The notes: a model not told the origin generated them from the letters alone. 41,353 nt of DNA from Cohnella cholangitidis (GCF_014107495.1 NZ_CP041969.1:6367501-6408853), one strand, 5' to 3'; numbered from the stretch's first letter, positions 18,061-27,198 are shown. Made by a program: numbers and translations.

Positions 18061-19491
18061 TCATGGAACAATTTCAAAAACGGTACCTTGGTTATAATCA
18101 GCCACTTTCATAGAACCGTATACCCCTAAATAGAGTTTGCTTTGATTCGGATTCGTTCCCAAACTAACATAATAAGCGGATTGAGTACCGAAAGGGTAAT
18201 CGGTTTCAATAACGCTAAAATCATTAAGCTTACAATCCGCTCTTGCCTTTGTGTAAGCTAAAACCCCTCTGACCGGAGATTGGGATTGTTCTTTTCGGGC
18301 AAGATCGGTAAACACGACGCTTCCCGTTAATTGGGGGATTCCATGCCCCATATACGGCTGGACTCCCGTGAGTGCAGTCCCTCCAAACTTATCGGGTCGG
18401 GGATCTTTATGAAAATAACTGATTAAAGGTTGAAGACGTTTGACTGAAGCCGTTATTGCTTCATCGTAATAAGCAATCGTTTTCTCATCCAAAGTCGGAT
18501 TTGCAGAGCATCCCCTTATAAACGAAGTAGGAAAAGCACCTTCCCACCCTCTCCAGCCAAAGTTAATAAATCCATCTTGGTGAGTTGATTCGGAGTTCGC
18601 TAAAGAAGCCTGAGTAAGTTGAGTAACCGGGATTGGGATATAATGAACGAATGAAAAAATCGACTCTACGAGATCCTGTCCGACGTTTCCTACATATTTG
18701 ATGTAGTGATTATAAAACCTTTGAAAAGAAATGCCTGATATATTGCGAACCCCTTTGGCCATTACCGTTAGCGTTTCCTGAATAGGTACGGGCAGCTCGT
18801 TAAAACGCGTAACTACCGGTGGATTATCGATAAACGTATGCTTACGTACATCGATTTCTATTATTTTACCTGCGATTTCCATATCATCTTGACTTAGATT
18901 AAAAGGGTCGTAGCCTGATCCGCCGTCCCCTGTCGTCAAAATCAAATTTCCCGTTTCTGGTGAAAAGTTTAAGCTATTGACGCCGTTATGATTTAAAAAC
19001 GGTCTTCTTAAATTAAGTAACGTTCGTCGTTTTTGAGGTTGACCATTCGATTGTATACCCCATTCTTCAACCGTATCGATATGATCATATTGCGTATCTC
19101 TATTTATCCACCTCATGTTTAAGGTACCGGGATCGCAAGGGTTGGGCTTAAAGGATTCAGGAGGAGCGGATGGAATAGCGCCCGGCCCTTGGGTTCCAGC
19201 TACTGAATAATGCAGATAAAACAAGCCGTTATAATAGAATCCCGGATGAAACGCTAGTCCCAGCAATCCCCGTTCATCATATCCGCCGCCGGAAGCGCCT
19301 AGTTTTAGGATTCTTGCCCGTATATCTAAAAAAGTTCTGATATCTCCGTTTCCTATGCAAAAGATCTCTCCTACCTGGGTTGCAATAAATAATCTTTCAA
19401 TGGAATCTCCAGGAAGCGTAGTTGTTTTCAAAACAGTGGGTAAATTTATCTTACTTACGATTGGCCGTAAACTAACCCTGACTTTTATCAA
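18061..19491 (-). CDS. PQQ-dependent sugar dehydrogenase-like beta-propeller protein
   Basis: This 476-aa protein resembles the glucose/sorbosone dehydrogenase family. It shows ERLFIATQVGEIFCI, GLLGLAFHPGFYYNGLFYLHYS, LNLRRPFLNHNGVNSLNFSP, ILTTGDGGSGYDPFN, and later INFGWRGWEGAFP, all six-bladed propeller landmarks. The family oxidises sugars with PQQ and calcium, but I see no signal peptide, and these bacteria generally do not make PQQ, so substrate and cofactor are open. The start is TTG at 19491, with AAGGAG nine bases upstream. It stands alone on the minus strand. Confidence 0.8.
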   Translation of the reverse strand: MIKVRVSLRPIVSKINLPTVLKTTTLPGDSIERLFIATQVGEIFCIGNGDIRTFLDIRARILKLGASGGGYDERGLLGLAFHPGFYYNGLFYLHYSVAGTQGPGAIPSAPPESFKPNPCDPGTLNMRWINRDTQYDHIDTVEEWGIQSNGQPQKRRTLLNLRRPFLNHNGVNSLNFSPETGNLILTTGDGGSGYDPFNLSQDDMEIAGKIIEIDVRKHTFIDNPPVVTRFNELPVPIQETLTVMAKGVRNISGISFQRFYNHYIKYVGNVGQDLVESIFSFVHYIPIPVTQLTQASLANSESTHQDGFINFGWRGWEGAFPTSFIRGCSANPTLDEKTIAYYDEAITASVKRLQPLISYFHKDPRPDKFGGTALTGVQPYMGHGIPQLTGSVVFTDLARKEQSQSPVRGVLAYTKARADCKLNDFSVIETDYPFGTQSAYYVSLGTNPNQSKLYLGVYGSMKVADYNQGTVFEIVP

Positions 19492-19741
19492 CCCTCTACA
19501 CTCCTTCTTATCATTTCCTATAAGATTATGATTAGAAGTGTGCTATTATTACCAAGATTAGGACTGAGTCAAGCTCGGTGGCAGCACTGGAAATCCAATG
19601 CCGGCTAACCAATCCCCTTTTCAATTCACAACTGAATGATACAGATTCTAGATAGCGGCTTAAGCTGTAAATGCCTTAGCTGGTCAGAATGTAAAGATAA
19701 GATAGAAAATAACGGGTCGTGTTAGGAGATGGCATTCCGCA

Positions 19742-20068
19742 ATGTTGATGGCTATATTGCTTTTTGTTTTTGCCGGTCTTGCTGAAATCGGCGGGGGGTA
19801 TTTAGTTTGGTTGTGGCTTCGGGAATCCAAACCCCTGTGGTATGGTATCGTAGGAAGCATCATCCTCATTTTGTACGGTATCATTCCGACACTGCAAAGC
19901 TTTCCGTCGTTCGGACGAGTTTACGCCGCGTACGGCGGCGTATTTGTGGTTCTAGCGGTACTATGGGGCTGGCTTATCGATAAGAAAACGCCTGATATGT
20001 ACGATTGGCTAGGAGCCGCTATTTGCATTGTAGGTGTATCCGTCATGCTTTGGGCACCGAGGAGTTAA
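19742..20068 (+). CDS. YnfA-family small membrane protein (UPF0060)
   Basis: This 108-aa protein has four membrane helices: AILLFVFAGLAEIGGGYLVWLWLRE, then SIILILYGIIPTLQ, YAAYGGVFVVLAVLWGWLID and LGAAICIVGVSVMLWAP. AEIGGGYLVW is diagnostic of YnfA. The family resembles small multidrug resistance transporters and some members affect tolerance to toxic cations; the role is not settled. The start is uncertain because the AGGAG at 19722 is far from the ATG at 19742. The stretch 19492-19741 upstream holds no gene, and I recognise no riboswitch in it. Confidence 0.9.
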   Translation: MLMAILLFVFAGLAEIGGGYLVWLWLRESKPLWYGIVGSIILILYGIIPTLQSFPSFGRVYAAYGGVFVVLAVLWGWLIDKKTPDMYDWLGAAICIVGVSVMLWAPRS

Positions 20069-20098
20069 TCGTTTCATCGGATTGAATGACGAATATAG

Positions 20099-20128
20099 TA
20101 GAGGCACACCGTTATGGGTGTGCCTCTA
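20099..20128. terminator. 12-bp hairpin between convergent genes
   Basis: TAGAGGCACACC and GGTGTGCCTCTA form a perfect 12-bp stem with a 6-base loop between the rightward ynfA-like gene and the leftward alcohol dehydrogenase gene. T-runs are weak on both sides. It probably stops both transcripts. Confidence 0.75.
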
Positions 20129-20137
20129 CCATTCTCT

Positions 20138-21187
20138 TTATTCATTCTTCATCGTGCTGATATCGATCACGAATCGATACCGGACATCCGAAGCTAATAC
20201 GCGCTCCCAGGCTTCATCGATCCGATTAGCGGAAATAACCTCGATCTCGGGAACAATGTCGTGTGCAGCGCAAAAATCAAGCATTTCCTGCGTTTCGCGA
20301 ATTCCGCCGATCGTCGATCCGGCAAACGACCGACGCTGAAGGATAAGCGGAAATACGTTAATTGACATCGGCTCCGCTGGGGCACCGACATTGACCAGCG
20401 TACCATCTAGAGCCAGCAATGAAATGTAGGCACTAATATCGATATTCGTACTCACTGTATTGATGATGAGGTCGAACGAACCGACCAAAGTCTTAAACGT
20501 CTCTGGATCATTCGTGGCATAATAATGGTCCGCCCCCATGCGCAAACCGTCTTCTTTCTTCTTCAGGGTCTGTGATAGAATCGTAACCTCTGCGCCCATG
20601 GCATGAGCGAGCTTTACAGTCATATGGCCAAGCCCCCCAAGTCCAACTACGGCTATCCTCTTGCCAGGACCGGTCCCCCAGTGGCGCAGCGGCGAGTACG
20701 TAGTAATTCCCGCGCACAGCAGCGGAGCAGCGACGTCAAGCCCAATGCTGTTCGGAATTCGGACCACGAAGTCTTCGGTTACGACGATGTGGGTGGAATA
20801 ACCGCCCTGCGTATATTGCCCGTATTTGTCGATCGCGGCATAGGTGCCCGTATTTCCACTGAGGCAATACTGTTCATCTCCCTTGCGGCAGTGTTCACAG
20901 TCTCTGCAAGAGTCAACCATGCAGCCTACCCCTACTCGGTCGCCAACGGCATACTTTGTAACTTCCGAACCAATTCGAGCGACTATTCCGGCGATCTCGT
21001 GTCCCGGAACGAGAGGATAGTTTATTTGCCCCCACTCTCCACGAGCCGTATGGATGTCGGAATGGCAAATTCCCGCGTACTTAATCTCAATAAGGACATC
21101 ATACGGCTGAAGATCCCTGCGCTCGATAGTGGTGCTTTTGAACGGACCTTCCGGACTGAATACAGCCCGTGCATTAACAGTTATCAT
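20138..21187 (-). CDS. Zinc-dependent NAD(P) alcohol dehydrogenase
   Basis: This 349-aa medium-chain dehydrogenase has catalytic zinc ligands Cys41 (GICHSD) and His63-Glu64 (GHE), and a structural zinc loop with four cysteines (CMVDSCRDCEHCRKGDEQYC). The nucleotide-binding loop is GLGGLGH near residue 180. It is closest in pattern to the YahK/cinnamyl-alcohol type that reduces aldehydes broadly. The ATG follows AGGAGG by 7 bases, one base after the MFS stop, so the two genes are one operon. This suggests a detoxification unit controlled by the divergent TetR. Confidence 0.95.
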   Translation of the reverse strand: MITVNARAVFSPEGPFKSTTIERRDLQPYDVLIEIKYAGICHSDIHTARGEWGQINYPLVPGHEIAGIVARIGSEVTKYAVGDRVGVGCMVDSCRDCEHCRKGDEQYCLSGNTGTYAAIDKYGQYTQGGYSTHIVVTEDFVVRIPNSIGLDVAAPLLCAGITTYSPLRHWGTGPGKRIAVVGLGGLGHMTVKLAHAMGAEVTILSQTLKKKEDGLRMGADHYYATNDPETFKTLVGSFDLIINTVSTNIDISAYISLLALDGTLVNVGAPAEPMSINVFPLILQRRSFAGSTIGGIRETQEMLDFCAAHDIVPEIEVISANRIDEAWERVLASDVRYRFVIDISTMKNE

Positions 21188-21188
21188 T

Positions 21189-22349
21189 CTATATCCTCCT
21201 GCACTTAATCATGTAGTTTCTTAGTAAAATGGTTACAATACTGAATACCAATGATAGTAATCCTACTAATACGACGTAACGTGTACCCATTTCCGCTATG
21301 AATAATCCACCTATTGCGGCACCGAATGTTACCCCTAAGTTAGCAGATGTTAAAAATAAGCCATTAGCGAAATCAGGTGCATCAGGAGCCGAAGACATCA
21401 TCAAATATTGATTCATATTCGCCCCTATACCAGCTAATATCCCCCAGATGAAAGTAATGATGGCCATGGGTACGCTAAACTGTCCTGTTAAGAATAATAG
21501 GGTGTAAACGGCTCCCAATACAAAAGGGAACGATACGACAGATTGGATAGCACGATTAGTAAGCAGCTTTCCTGCGACTACGTTACCAATAATATTGGCT
21601 CCGCCGAATATAAACAACATTAAACTAATTGTATTTGTAGACAGATTCGTAACCGTATTCAGGTACTCGGCAAGATAACTATAAACTCCGAATATTGCTG
21701 AGCTGATAGAAATAATAGCCACGATGGAAAGCCAAGTAATTGATTTTTTTAATACGGATAATTGTGATCCGTAGGAAACCCTTTCTTTAACAGGCATAGA
21801 TGGTACAAATAGCAATGTAGCCAAGAATACCATCGTATTTACAGCAGCGAAGAATACCATTGCCATTCGTAAAGAAGCTGCACTTGCAATGAAGCTTGCA
21901 ATCGGCACGCCGATTACCATACCGGCGGATACGCCAATAAACACCTTCGAAACCGCTTTGGGAGCTTCTTCCTTGCTAACCGAGGCCGCCGCTACCGTAA
22001 GTGCCAACGAACAATAAACCGGATGAAATATGGCGGGGAGAACACGAGCGGCTAACGCAATCGAAAAGTTAGATGTGAATACCGATACGATGTTCCCCAG
22101 AACGAAAACGCCAAGCACAAGCAACATAACCTTCTTCCGATTTATACCCGAAAACAATAGCGGTAAAATTGGACCAGACACGGCAACTGCTAGGGCAAAC
22201 GAACTCACCAACCACCCTGCATGGGATACACTCACATCAAAGTGATCAGCAATGGACGGCAATAACCCGATAACCCCCATTTCGGTATTTAAGATGCCGA
22301 AGACTCCTATGGTTAATATGAAAATCAACAAATGATTTCTTTTAGTCAA
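21189..22349 (-). CDS. MFS efflux transporter
   Basis: This is a drug:proton antiporter-like MFS protein, 386 aa from a TTG at 22349 that is 7 bases after GAGG. About 12 membrane helices are visible. The first, FILTIGVFGILNTEMGVIGLLPSIA, is typical of the AraJ/YdhP-type DHA1 group. Helix 4-5 carries a GMVIGVPIASFIA motif like antiporter motif C. It forms an operon with the alcohol dehydrogenase. Substrate is unknown; toxic aldehyde or drug efflux is suggested by the partner. Confidence 0.9.
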   Translation of the reverse strand: MTKRNHLLIFILTIGVFGILNTEMGVIGLLPSIADHFDVSVSHAGWLVSSFALAVAVSGPILPLLFSGINRKKVMLLVLGVFVLGNIVSVFTSNFSIALAARVLPAIFHPVYCSLALTVAAASVSKEEAPKAVSKVFIGVSAGMVIGVPIASFIASAASLRMAMVFFAAVNTMVFLATLLFVPSMPVKERVSYGSQLSVLKKSITWLSIVAIISISSAIFGVYSYLAEYLNTVTNLSTNTISLMLFIFGGANIIGNVVAGKLLTNRAIQSVVSFPFVLGAVYTLLFLTGQFSVPMAIITFIWGILAGIGANMNQYLMMSSAPDAPDFANGLFLTSANLGVTFGAAIGGLFIAEMGTRYVVLVGLLSLVFSIVTILLRNYMIKCRRI

Positions 22350-22523
22350 TGTAACGCCTCTATTAATTTGAACCAAACTTTCTTATTATCCGTCATGGTA
22401 TCTTCCCTCACTTCGACTTATTTGAGACCCAACGGAGATTGTATAAGCATACTATGTCGCTTAACCAACTCGTGTTTATTATTATAAAGATACGAAGTCT
22501 GCATTCAATGGTTAAAAAAACGC

Positions 22524-22547
22524 GTTGTGTTGATATATCAACACAAC
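22524..22547. promoter_or_regulatory. Perfect 24-bp palindrome, likely TetR operator
   Basis: GTTGTGTTGATA and its exact inverse TATCAACACAAC form an unbroken 24-bp palindrome. It lies 46 bases before the TetR gene and 175 before the divergent MFS/ADH operon. Its size and place fit a TetR-family operator controlling both directions. Confidence 0.85.
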
Positions 22548-22592
22548 GGCTGAAAATGTTAATTATCTAATGAAAGTCAGGTGGAGTTTACG

Positions 22593-23138
22593 ATGGCTAA
22601 AATGGATCGGAGAGTTCTTAAAACCCGGGAATCCTTGAAAAAGGCCGTAATTGAACTGATGACCGAAAAAAATTTCGATGATATAACCATCCAAGATATT
22701 GCAGACCGCGCAAACGTAAATCGCGGAACCATTTATCTTCATTTTCAGGACAAATTTGATTTATTGGATAAACTCATAGAAACACACTTTATTGAATTAG
22801 GCGAGATGGATGAATGGGCATGCAAGCTGGATTGGGCCGATGCCCTTGTACCTTATTTTGAATATTTCGAGAATAATCGATTGTTTTTTTCGACTATGTT
22901 AGCGAGTAAAGGTGCTCCATCCTTTAGAACTCGACTTCTTGCTTCGTTTATGGAAGGGTTCAAAGATGAAATTGACAGAGAAAGCGGGAAAAATACCGAT
23001 CTAATTGACGAAGTTATGTTGCAATATGCCGGTACCGCATATGTAGGGGTAATTGAATGGTGGATCAAGAGCGGAATGCCGTATCCGCCTCAAGTAATGG
23101 CTAAACAAGTCGGAGCCTTATTAGGTAGAACTCTATAG
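22593..23138 (+). CDS. TetR-family regulator, divergent from the MFS/ADH operon
   Basis: This 181-aa regulator starts at the ATG of 22593 (MAKMDRRVLKTRESL) after AGGTGGAG. The helix-turn-helix is ITIQDIADRANVNRGTIYLHFQDK. The C-terminal domain contains YAGTAYVGVIEWWIKSGMPYPP, a pattern typical of the TetR_C_33 group (YxxF-like regulators of dehydrogenase and efflux genes). It probably represses itself and the MFS/ADH genes via the palindrome upstream. Confidence 0.92.
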   Translation: MAKMDRRVLKTRESLKKAVIELMTEKNFDDITIQDIADRANVNRGTIYLHFQDKFDLLDKLIETHFIELGEMDEWACKLDWADALVPYFEYFENNRLFFSTMLASKGAPSFRTRLLASFMEGFKDEIDRESGKNTDLIDEVMLQYAGTAYVGVIEWWIKSGMPYPPQVMAKQVGALLGRTL

Positions 23139-23265
23139 TCTTCTGAGTTAATTAAGGCTCACACGTCTTCTTTAACCTGAATCAGGATTGCAAACTTTAT
23201 TCTCATAAGGATAGCGGTTTGGAGAAATACTCATTATGGAATTGGATAGGAGGTGAACTATTTAA

Positions 23266-23658
23266 ATGAGCACCAAATCTAAACCCGATAAAAACAACCC
23301 AAAGCATAGCCCGTCACGATCTAACGATCCGAACGATCAAGGAAGAACCGGTGTACAAAAAAACCGAGATAAAGCCGGGAAAATTCAACATTGGCGCGAC
23401 TATTTTCGGGATAATCGAAAAAGGACGGAAGTCGCTTTTCCGTCCTTCACGATTCATTTCGTTATTTGCTGCGTTAAGTTCAGCCTTGCATGTCGATCAG
23501 AATGGCGCCCTTGGTGCCTTGGATCTTCACGAAGTGGTCGCTCCAGCGGAATGCCGAGCCTTATTGCAACGTTGCAAATCGCTTGTTCGGAAACAGATAA
23601 TTCAGTCGCAAAGTCTGCAATACGCTTTGATCAGCCATTATCGCTCACCTTTTCCTGA
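23266..23658 (+). CDS. Small Lys/Asn/Ser-rich protein, 3' end doubtful
   Basis: A good ribosome site (AGGAGGTGAAC) precedes the ATG at 23266. The first 30 residues (MSTKSKPDKNNPKHSPSRSN onward) are very hydrophilic, like small spore proteins, but I do not recognise the family. As written, the frame runs through a terminator hairpin and antisense to another small gene, which is implausible. Seven A's lie at 23357-23363; one more A would end the protein after KKPR at 23372, giving about 35 residues. Treat the part after 23363 as doubtful. Confidence 0.35.
   Translation: MSTKSKPDKNNPKHSPSRSNDPNDQGRTGVQKNRDKAGKIQHWRDYFRDNRKRTEVAFPSFTIHFVICCVKFSLACRSEWRPWCLGSSRSGRSSGMPSLIATLQIACSETDNSVAKSAIRFDQPLSLTFS
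23421..23447 (-). terminator. Terminator hairpin
   Basis: AAGGACGGAA and TTCCGTCCTT form a perfect 10-bp stem. On the minus strand it is followed by a short T-run (complement of 23418-23422). It ends the small minus-strand gene at 23480-23638. Confidence 0.7.
23480..23638 (-). pseudogene. 53-codon gene with an in-frame TAA
   Basis: The ATG at 23638 has AAAAGGTGAG upstream and a terminator follows the stop at 23480. The frame reads MADQSVLQTLRLNYLFPNK, RFATLQ, then TAA (23561-23563), then GSAFRWSDHFVKIQG and TKGAILIDMQG. Both halves look like one small protein interrupted by a nonsense codon. I know no family. A degraded gene, a sequencing error or readthrough are all possible. A different frame gives a chance-like alternative for the first half. 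Confidence 0.45.
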
Positions 23659-23710
23659 TTGTCGTAGTGATTAGCGTACAAAAAAATAGAGGCAATCACA
23701 AGAAGGTCAC

Positions 23711-23737
23711 AAAAAAACGGCCTCGCATTATGCAAGG
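23711..23737 (-). terminator. Terminator of the L,D-transpeptidase gene
   Basis: On the minus strand CCTTGCATAATGCGAGG, an imperfect hairpin, is followed by CCG and seven T's. It lies about 50 bases after the stop at 23786. Confidence 0.6.
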
Positions 23738-23785
23738 ACGCTTGTAGACATAACATCAAGCGTTTCCTCTACGCTTCCCGTTATG

Positions 23786-24505
23786 TTATTCGAGTAAACC
23801 AAGTTCTTCGTATACACGTGCCGATACTACGCCATTCTGCGCTAAATGTCGGTCTTTCTGGAACTTTTTAAGCGCATTGGTCGTATCGAAACGAAACTTG
23901 CCGTCGCAATTCCCTCTAAAGTACCCTGCGCTTTTCAAGCGAGATTGAATCAATTGGACGTCACCGCCGACGTCGCCTTCGGCAAGGGCTCTGGAATCAT
24001 TACTCGGATCCCCTAAGACATGCCCATAAATCGTCACGTTCGTTCCGACCGGAATCATATCGAATAACTCCATCACATCGCGGTTTCTCATGCGAATACA
24101 ACCATGGCTCAGATGCTGTCCGATAGAGTGCGGCTTATTCGTTCCGTGTATGCCGTATTCACCCCAAGGAACATTTAGTCCCAGCCATCGAGGCCCGAAC
24201 GATGCCCCCCAATTTTTTCCTTTATAAACGATTTGGTATTCGCCGACAGGGGTTGGAGTCGATGGATTTCCGACTGCTACGGTATATTCTTTTATTTTTT
24301 GACCTTGTATCTTGACAACCAAGCGATGGCGTACAGGATATACTTCAATGGCGTAAAGCCCGTGTTTTGCGGTTATTGGCAGCGATGGATCAGCATATAC
24401 AGTATTGGTCTTTAACATGGCCAAAATTAACATTAATACGATGATGTTTCGAAAGGAATGGGCCATTCTTGCCGCTCTTTTGTTTTTCCTTATTATGTTC
24501 CTCAC
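23786..24505 (-). CDS. L,D-transpeptidase (YkuD) with peptidoglycan-binding domain
   Basis: This 239-aa secreted enzyme crosslinks or anchors to peptidoglycan through meso-diaminopimelate 3-3 bonds. A basic N-terminus and hydrophobic core (IIVLMLILAMLK) make a signal peptide with a likely cut after VYA. The YkuD catalytic block is HGTN (H120) plus SHGCIRMRN with Cys136 as the nucleophile. A C-terminal PG_binding_1 domain (about 180-235: DVQLIQSRLKSAGYF, ALKKFQKDR) follows. The GTG at 24505 has TGAGG eight bases upstream; the ATG at 24466 is an alternative start. Confidence 0.93.
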   Translation of the reverse strand: MRNIIRKNKRAARMAHSFRNIIVLMLILAMLKTNTVYADPSLPITAKHGLYAIEVYPVRHRLVVKIQGQKIKEYTVAVGNPSTPTPVGEYQIVYKGKNWGASFGPRWLGLNVPWGEYGIHGTNKPHSIGQHLSHGCIRMRNRDVMELFDMIPVGTNVTIYGHVLGDPSNDSRALAEGDVGGDVQLIQSRLKSAGYFRGNCDGKFRFDTTNALKKFQKDRHLAQNGVVSARVYEELGLLE

Positions 24506-24563
24506 CTCATGTTCCTCAGCGTCTATTTCTTTCCCTTGCTTGTACTAAGTTTTTTACAATTAA

Positions 24564-25439
24564 CTATCCGTTAATCACAATACCTCCGTTCAGGTGGAGG
24601 AATTGTCCGGACATATAGGACGAATCCTCTGAAGCGAGAAACACATATGCCGGCGCGACCTCGCGAGGTTGTCCCGCTCGCTGCATCGGCGTACGCTTCC
24701 CCCAGTTAGCGACCTGCTCTGCGGGAAAAGTAGCAGGAATAAGAGGCGTCCATATATTTCCGGGACATACTCCGTTTACCCGAATTCCGCGAGGGAGCAA
24801 CGATTTGGAAAGCGAGCGCGTAAAAGCGACGATCGCCCCTTTCGTGGCGGAATAATCAATAAGCTGCTCGTTCCCTTCGTAAGCGGTTAGAGAGGCTGCG
24901 TTAATGATGGCGCTCCCGGATTTCAAGTGCGGCAATGCGGCTTGGACGAAGTAAAAGACGGAATGAAAATTGGTTCTGAACGTCTTTTCCATCTGAGTTG
25001 CCGTGATGTCTTCGAAGCGGTTCTGCACATGTTGCTCCGCAGCATTATTAACTAGAATGTCCAACCTGCCGAATTCGCGGACGGTTTGGTTCACGGCAAG
25101 TTGACAGAAAGTCTCTTGGCCGATGTCTCCGGCAATGCATAGACAGCGTCTCCCCTTTTGTTCCACCGCCTGTTTCGTTTCTTCCGCGTCTTGATGCTCG
25201 TTCAAATAAATGATGGCGACGTCCGCCCCTTCCTTGGCGAAGGCGACGGCGATCGCGCGTCCCTGACCGCTGTCGCCGCCGGTAATGATGGCGACTCTGT
25301 CCTGCAGCTTCCCGCTTCCCAAGTAACGGGGATCGTCGAAATCAGGTCTTGGCGTCATCTGGGATTCGATGCCGGGTTGTTGATTTTGATGCTGGGGAGG
25401 AAAAGGCGTCGGTTGCGCGTTTTGAGTGTTCGTGTGCAT
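24564..25439 (-). CDS. SDR oxidoreductase (general-stress YhxC/YhdF-like)
   Basis: This short-chain dehydrogenase is 291 aa from the ATG at 25439, seven bases after AAGGAGAG. A Gln/Pro-rich N-terminal tail (about 40 aa, FPPQHQNQQPG) precedes the Rossmann fold with TGGDSGQGRAIA (53-64). The catalytic YSATKGA motif, NNAAEQ and the C-terminal SSYMSGQFLHLNGG follow. The tail and SDR pattern match the YhdF/YhxC group, NADP-dependent and stress-induced in Bacillus. It starts 16 bases after the TPP-enzyme gene ends, so the two form an operon. Confidence 0.93.
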   Translation of the reverse strand: MHTNTQNAQPTPFPPQHQNQQPGIESQMTPRPDFDDPRYLGSGKLQDRVAIITGGDSGQGRAIAVAFAKEGADVAIIYLNEHQDAEETKQAVEQKGRRCLCIAGDIGQETFCQLAVNQTVREFGRLDILVNNAAEQHVQNRFEDITATQMEKTFRTNFHSVFYFVQAALPHLKSGSAIINAASLTAYEGNEQLIDYSATKGAIVAFTRSLSKSLLPRGIRVNGVCPGNIWTPLIPATFPAEQVANWGKRTPMQRAGQPREVAPAYVFLASEDSSYMSGQFLHLNGGIVING

Positions 25440-25455
25440 GACAAGGCTCTCCTTT

Positions 25456-27066
25456 TTATACGATCGGATAGTCGGGATATACGGCCTGAGCCGTCGGAAC
25501 TTCAATTAATACGGGTTGAGCGCTCGTTAATGAGACCTTGAGAAATTCGTCTAGGTCGTCCGGAGATTGCGCGCGGTAGCCTCTCCATCCGCAGGCTTCC
25601 GCAAGCTGCACATAATCCGGATTAGCAACCGCGGTTCCTTCCGGTTCCAATCTTCTAACCCCCATTTTGTTGCGCTCCATTTGTAAAAAACCGTTGTTTA
25701 AAACGATCATCACTACCGCTAATCCATAGCGGGATGCGGTCAGCATATCGGCCAAGACCATCCCGATGCCTCCGTCTCCCACAACACAAACCACTTGTCG
25801 CTGAGGGTAACAGCATTTCGCGGCCATCGCGGCAGGCAGGCCGAAACCCATCGTTCTCCATTGCTCGGACACAATAACGAGCTGATGAACGGCTCTGAAA
25901 TTCCGCATGAACCATAGCGTAGAGTCCCCCTCGTCTAAAGCGATGATCGCATCGGAAGAGACATGATTTTCAATCTTACGGACGATACAAGATGGATGCA
26001 TGGGAAAATCGGATTCCGTTCCTTCCGTCTCATTCCGGTCCTTCCATGTTTGCTTGCATTCCCTTACGGATTCGATCCAGTCAGGACTCGGTTTATGGTC
26101 CATTAATCCTTGGGTGAGCCGGGCTATGGCCGTCGGTATGTCCCCAACCACGACGCAGTTCGCCGGCATATTCGCGCTAAGCTCATTCTGTCGACCTGCG
26201 ATTTGAATAACGCGAGCCTCTAATGGTGTGCAGTTGTCCGGCCACCATGAAGTACCGATGGCCATAACGACATCCGCGTCTCTGAACCTTTCGGTTAAAT
26301 AAGGATTTCCGCCTTCGCCCAATCCTCCCAACGCCATCTCAAAATCGTCGGCAATTACTCCGATAGCCCCGTAAGCGTTCGCGATGCCGCTTCCCCATGC
26401 TATAGCTAACCGCTCGATCTCGGCTGAAGCCAACCGTCCCTTATTGCCCGCTAATATCATTGGTTTTGTCGCCGAGCGCAAGATTTGCGTAGCATCTTCA
26501 AGACTTTTAGGATCCGGTAGTCCGCAAATGCTGAGGATCGGATCTTGCGGTAGGCGTTGCGTCTGCATGCCAAAGAGATCCGCCGGAATGGACAAATGGG
26601 AAACCGTTCCCCTTGCGATGGAGGCGTACATAGCCGATGCTAATGAAGCGATAACGGAATCCGGATGTACGACGAGCTGCGTATACCCGGAGACTGACTG
26701 TACGAGCGATTGCTGGTTGACAAACTGCTTGTACGGCGTTCCGATCCGATTTAGCGGCGCTTGGCCCGAGATCGCGAGAACGGGATAGCCGTCCAAATAA
26801 GCATCGCCCAGTCCGTTTAACAAATTCGCGATCCCTGGCCCCATTTGCGCGGCGCATACGGTAAGTTTTCCCGTGCACTTGGCCTCCGCCGAAGCCATTA
26901 GCGCGGCAACCGATTCGTGCTTAACGGTAATAAACCGTATCGCGCTTTGTTTGGCGATCGCATCCATCAGACCGAAGATGGCGTCCCCTACGACCCCGTA
27001 TATTCGTTCGACTCCGGCCCTGCGAAGCTGTTCCAGGATGGCTTCGGAGACAGACATTTGTGGCAT
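25456..27066 (-). CDS. Thiamine-pyrophosphate-dependent enzyme, pyruvate oxidase-like (YdaP type)
   Basis: This 536-aa enzyme has the three-domain layout of pyruvate oxidase/acetolactate synthase relatives. The N-terminal PYR domain has KHESVAA with the conserved Glu, the middle domain has PMILAGNKGRLA, and the C-terminal TPP domain has VVGDGGIGMVLADM followed about 28 residues later by VLNN, the TPP/Mg motif. It is closest to the YdaP-type predicted pyruvate oxidases, stress proteins in B. subtilis. The ATG at 27066 has AAGGTG nearby; an in-frame ATG at 27090 lacks a ribosome site. Reaction (decarboxylation of pyruvate or another 2-keto acid) is inferred from family. Confidence 0.92.
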   Translation of the reverse strand: MPQMSVSEAILEQLRRAGVERIYGVVGDAIFGLMDAIAKQSAIRFITVKHESVAALMASAEAKCTGKLTVCAAQMGPGIANLLNGLGDAYLDGYPVLAISGQAPLNRIGTPYKQFVNQQSLVQSVSGYTQLVVHPDSVIASLASAMYASIARGTVSHLSIPADLFGMQTQRLPQDPILSICGLPDPKSLEDATQILRSATKPMILAGNKGRLASAEIERLAIAWGSGIANAYGAIGVIADDFEMALGGLGEGGNPYLTERFRDADVVMAIGTSWWPDNCTPLEARVIQIAGRQNELSANMPANCVVVGDIPTAIARLTQGLMDHKPSPDWIESVRECKQTWKDRNETEGTESDFPMHPSCIVRKIENHVSSDAIIALDEGDSTLWFMRNFRAVHQLVIVSEQWRTMGFGLPAAMAAKCCYPQRQVVCVVGDGGIGMVLADMLTASRYGLAVVMIVLNNGFLQMERNKMGVRRLEPEGTAVANPDYVQLAEACGWRGYRAQSPDDLDEFLKVSLTSAQPVLIEVPTAQAVYPDYPIV

Positions 27067-27198
27067 CCCGCATAGCACCTTCCGATCCATTTTCGGGTAG
27101 CTTGTCTTTTCGGGTTATTGCCTATTCATGCATAAGGAATTACTCGCGCAGGAATACTGGAACCATGTGGCAAGACCAAGGGAAGGAAGGAAATAAGA

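Noticed and set aside
19560..19740. Possible guanidine-type or other riboswitch before the ynfA-like gene
   Set aside because: I compared the conserved cores from memory (ykkC, GEMM, cobalamin, fluoride, ZTP) and none fits.
23480..23640. Alternative frame giving an HTH-like peptide (SVSEQAICNVAIRLGIPLER)
   Set aside because: It needs two frameshifts to join a start and a natural end, while one in-frame stop explains the other reading.
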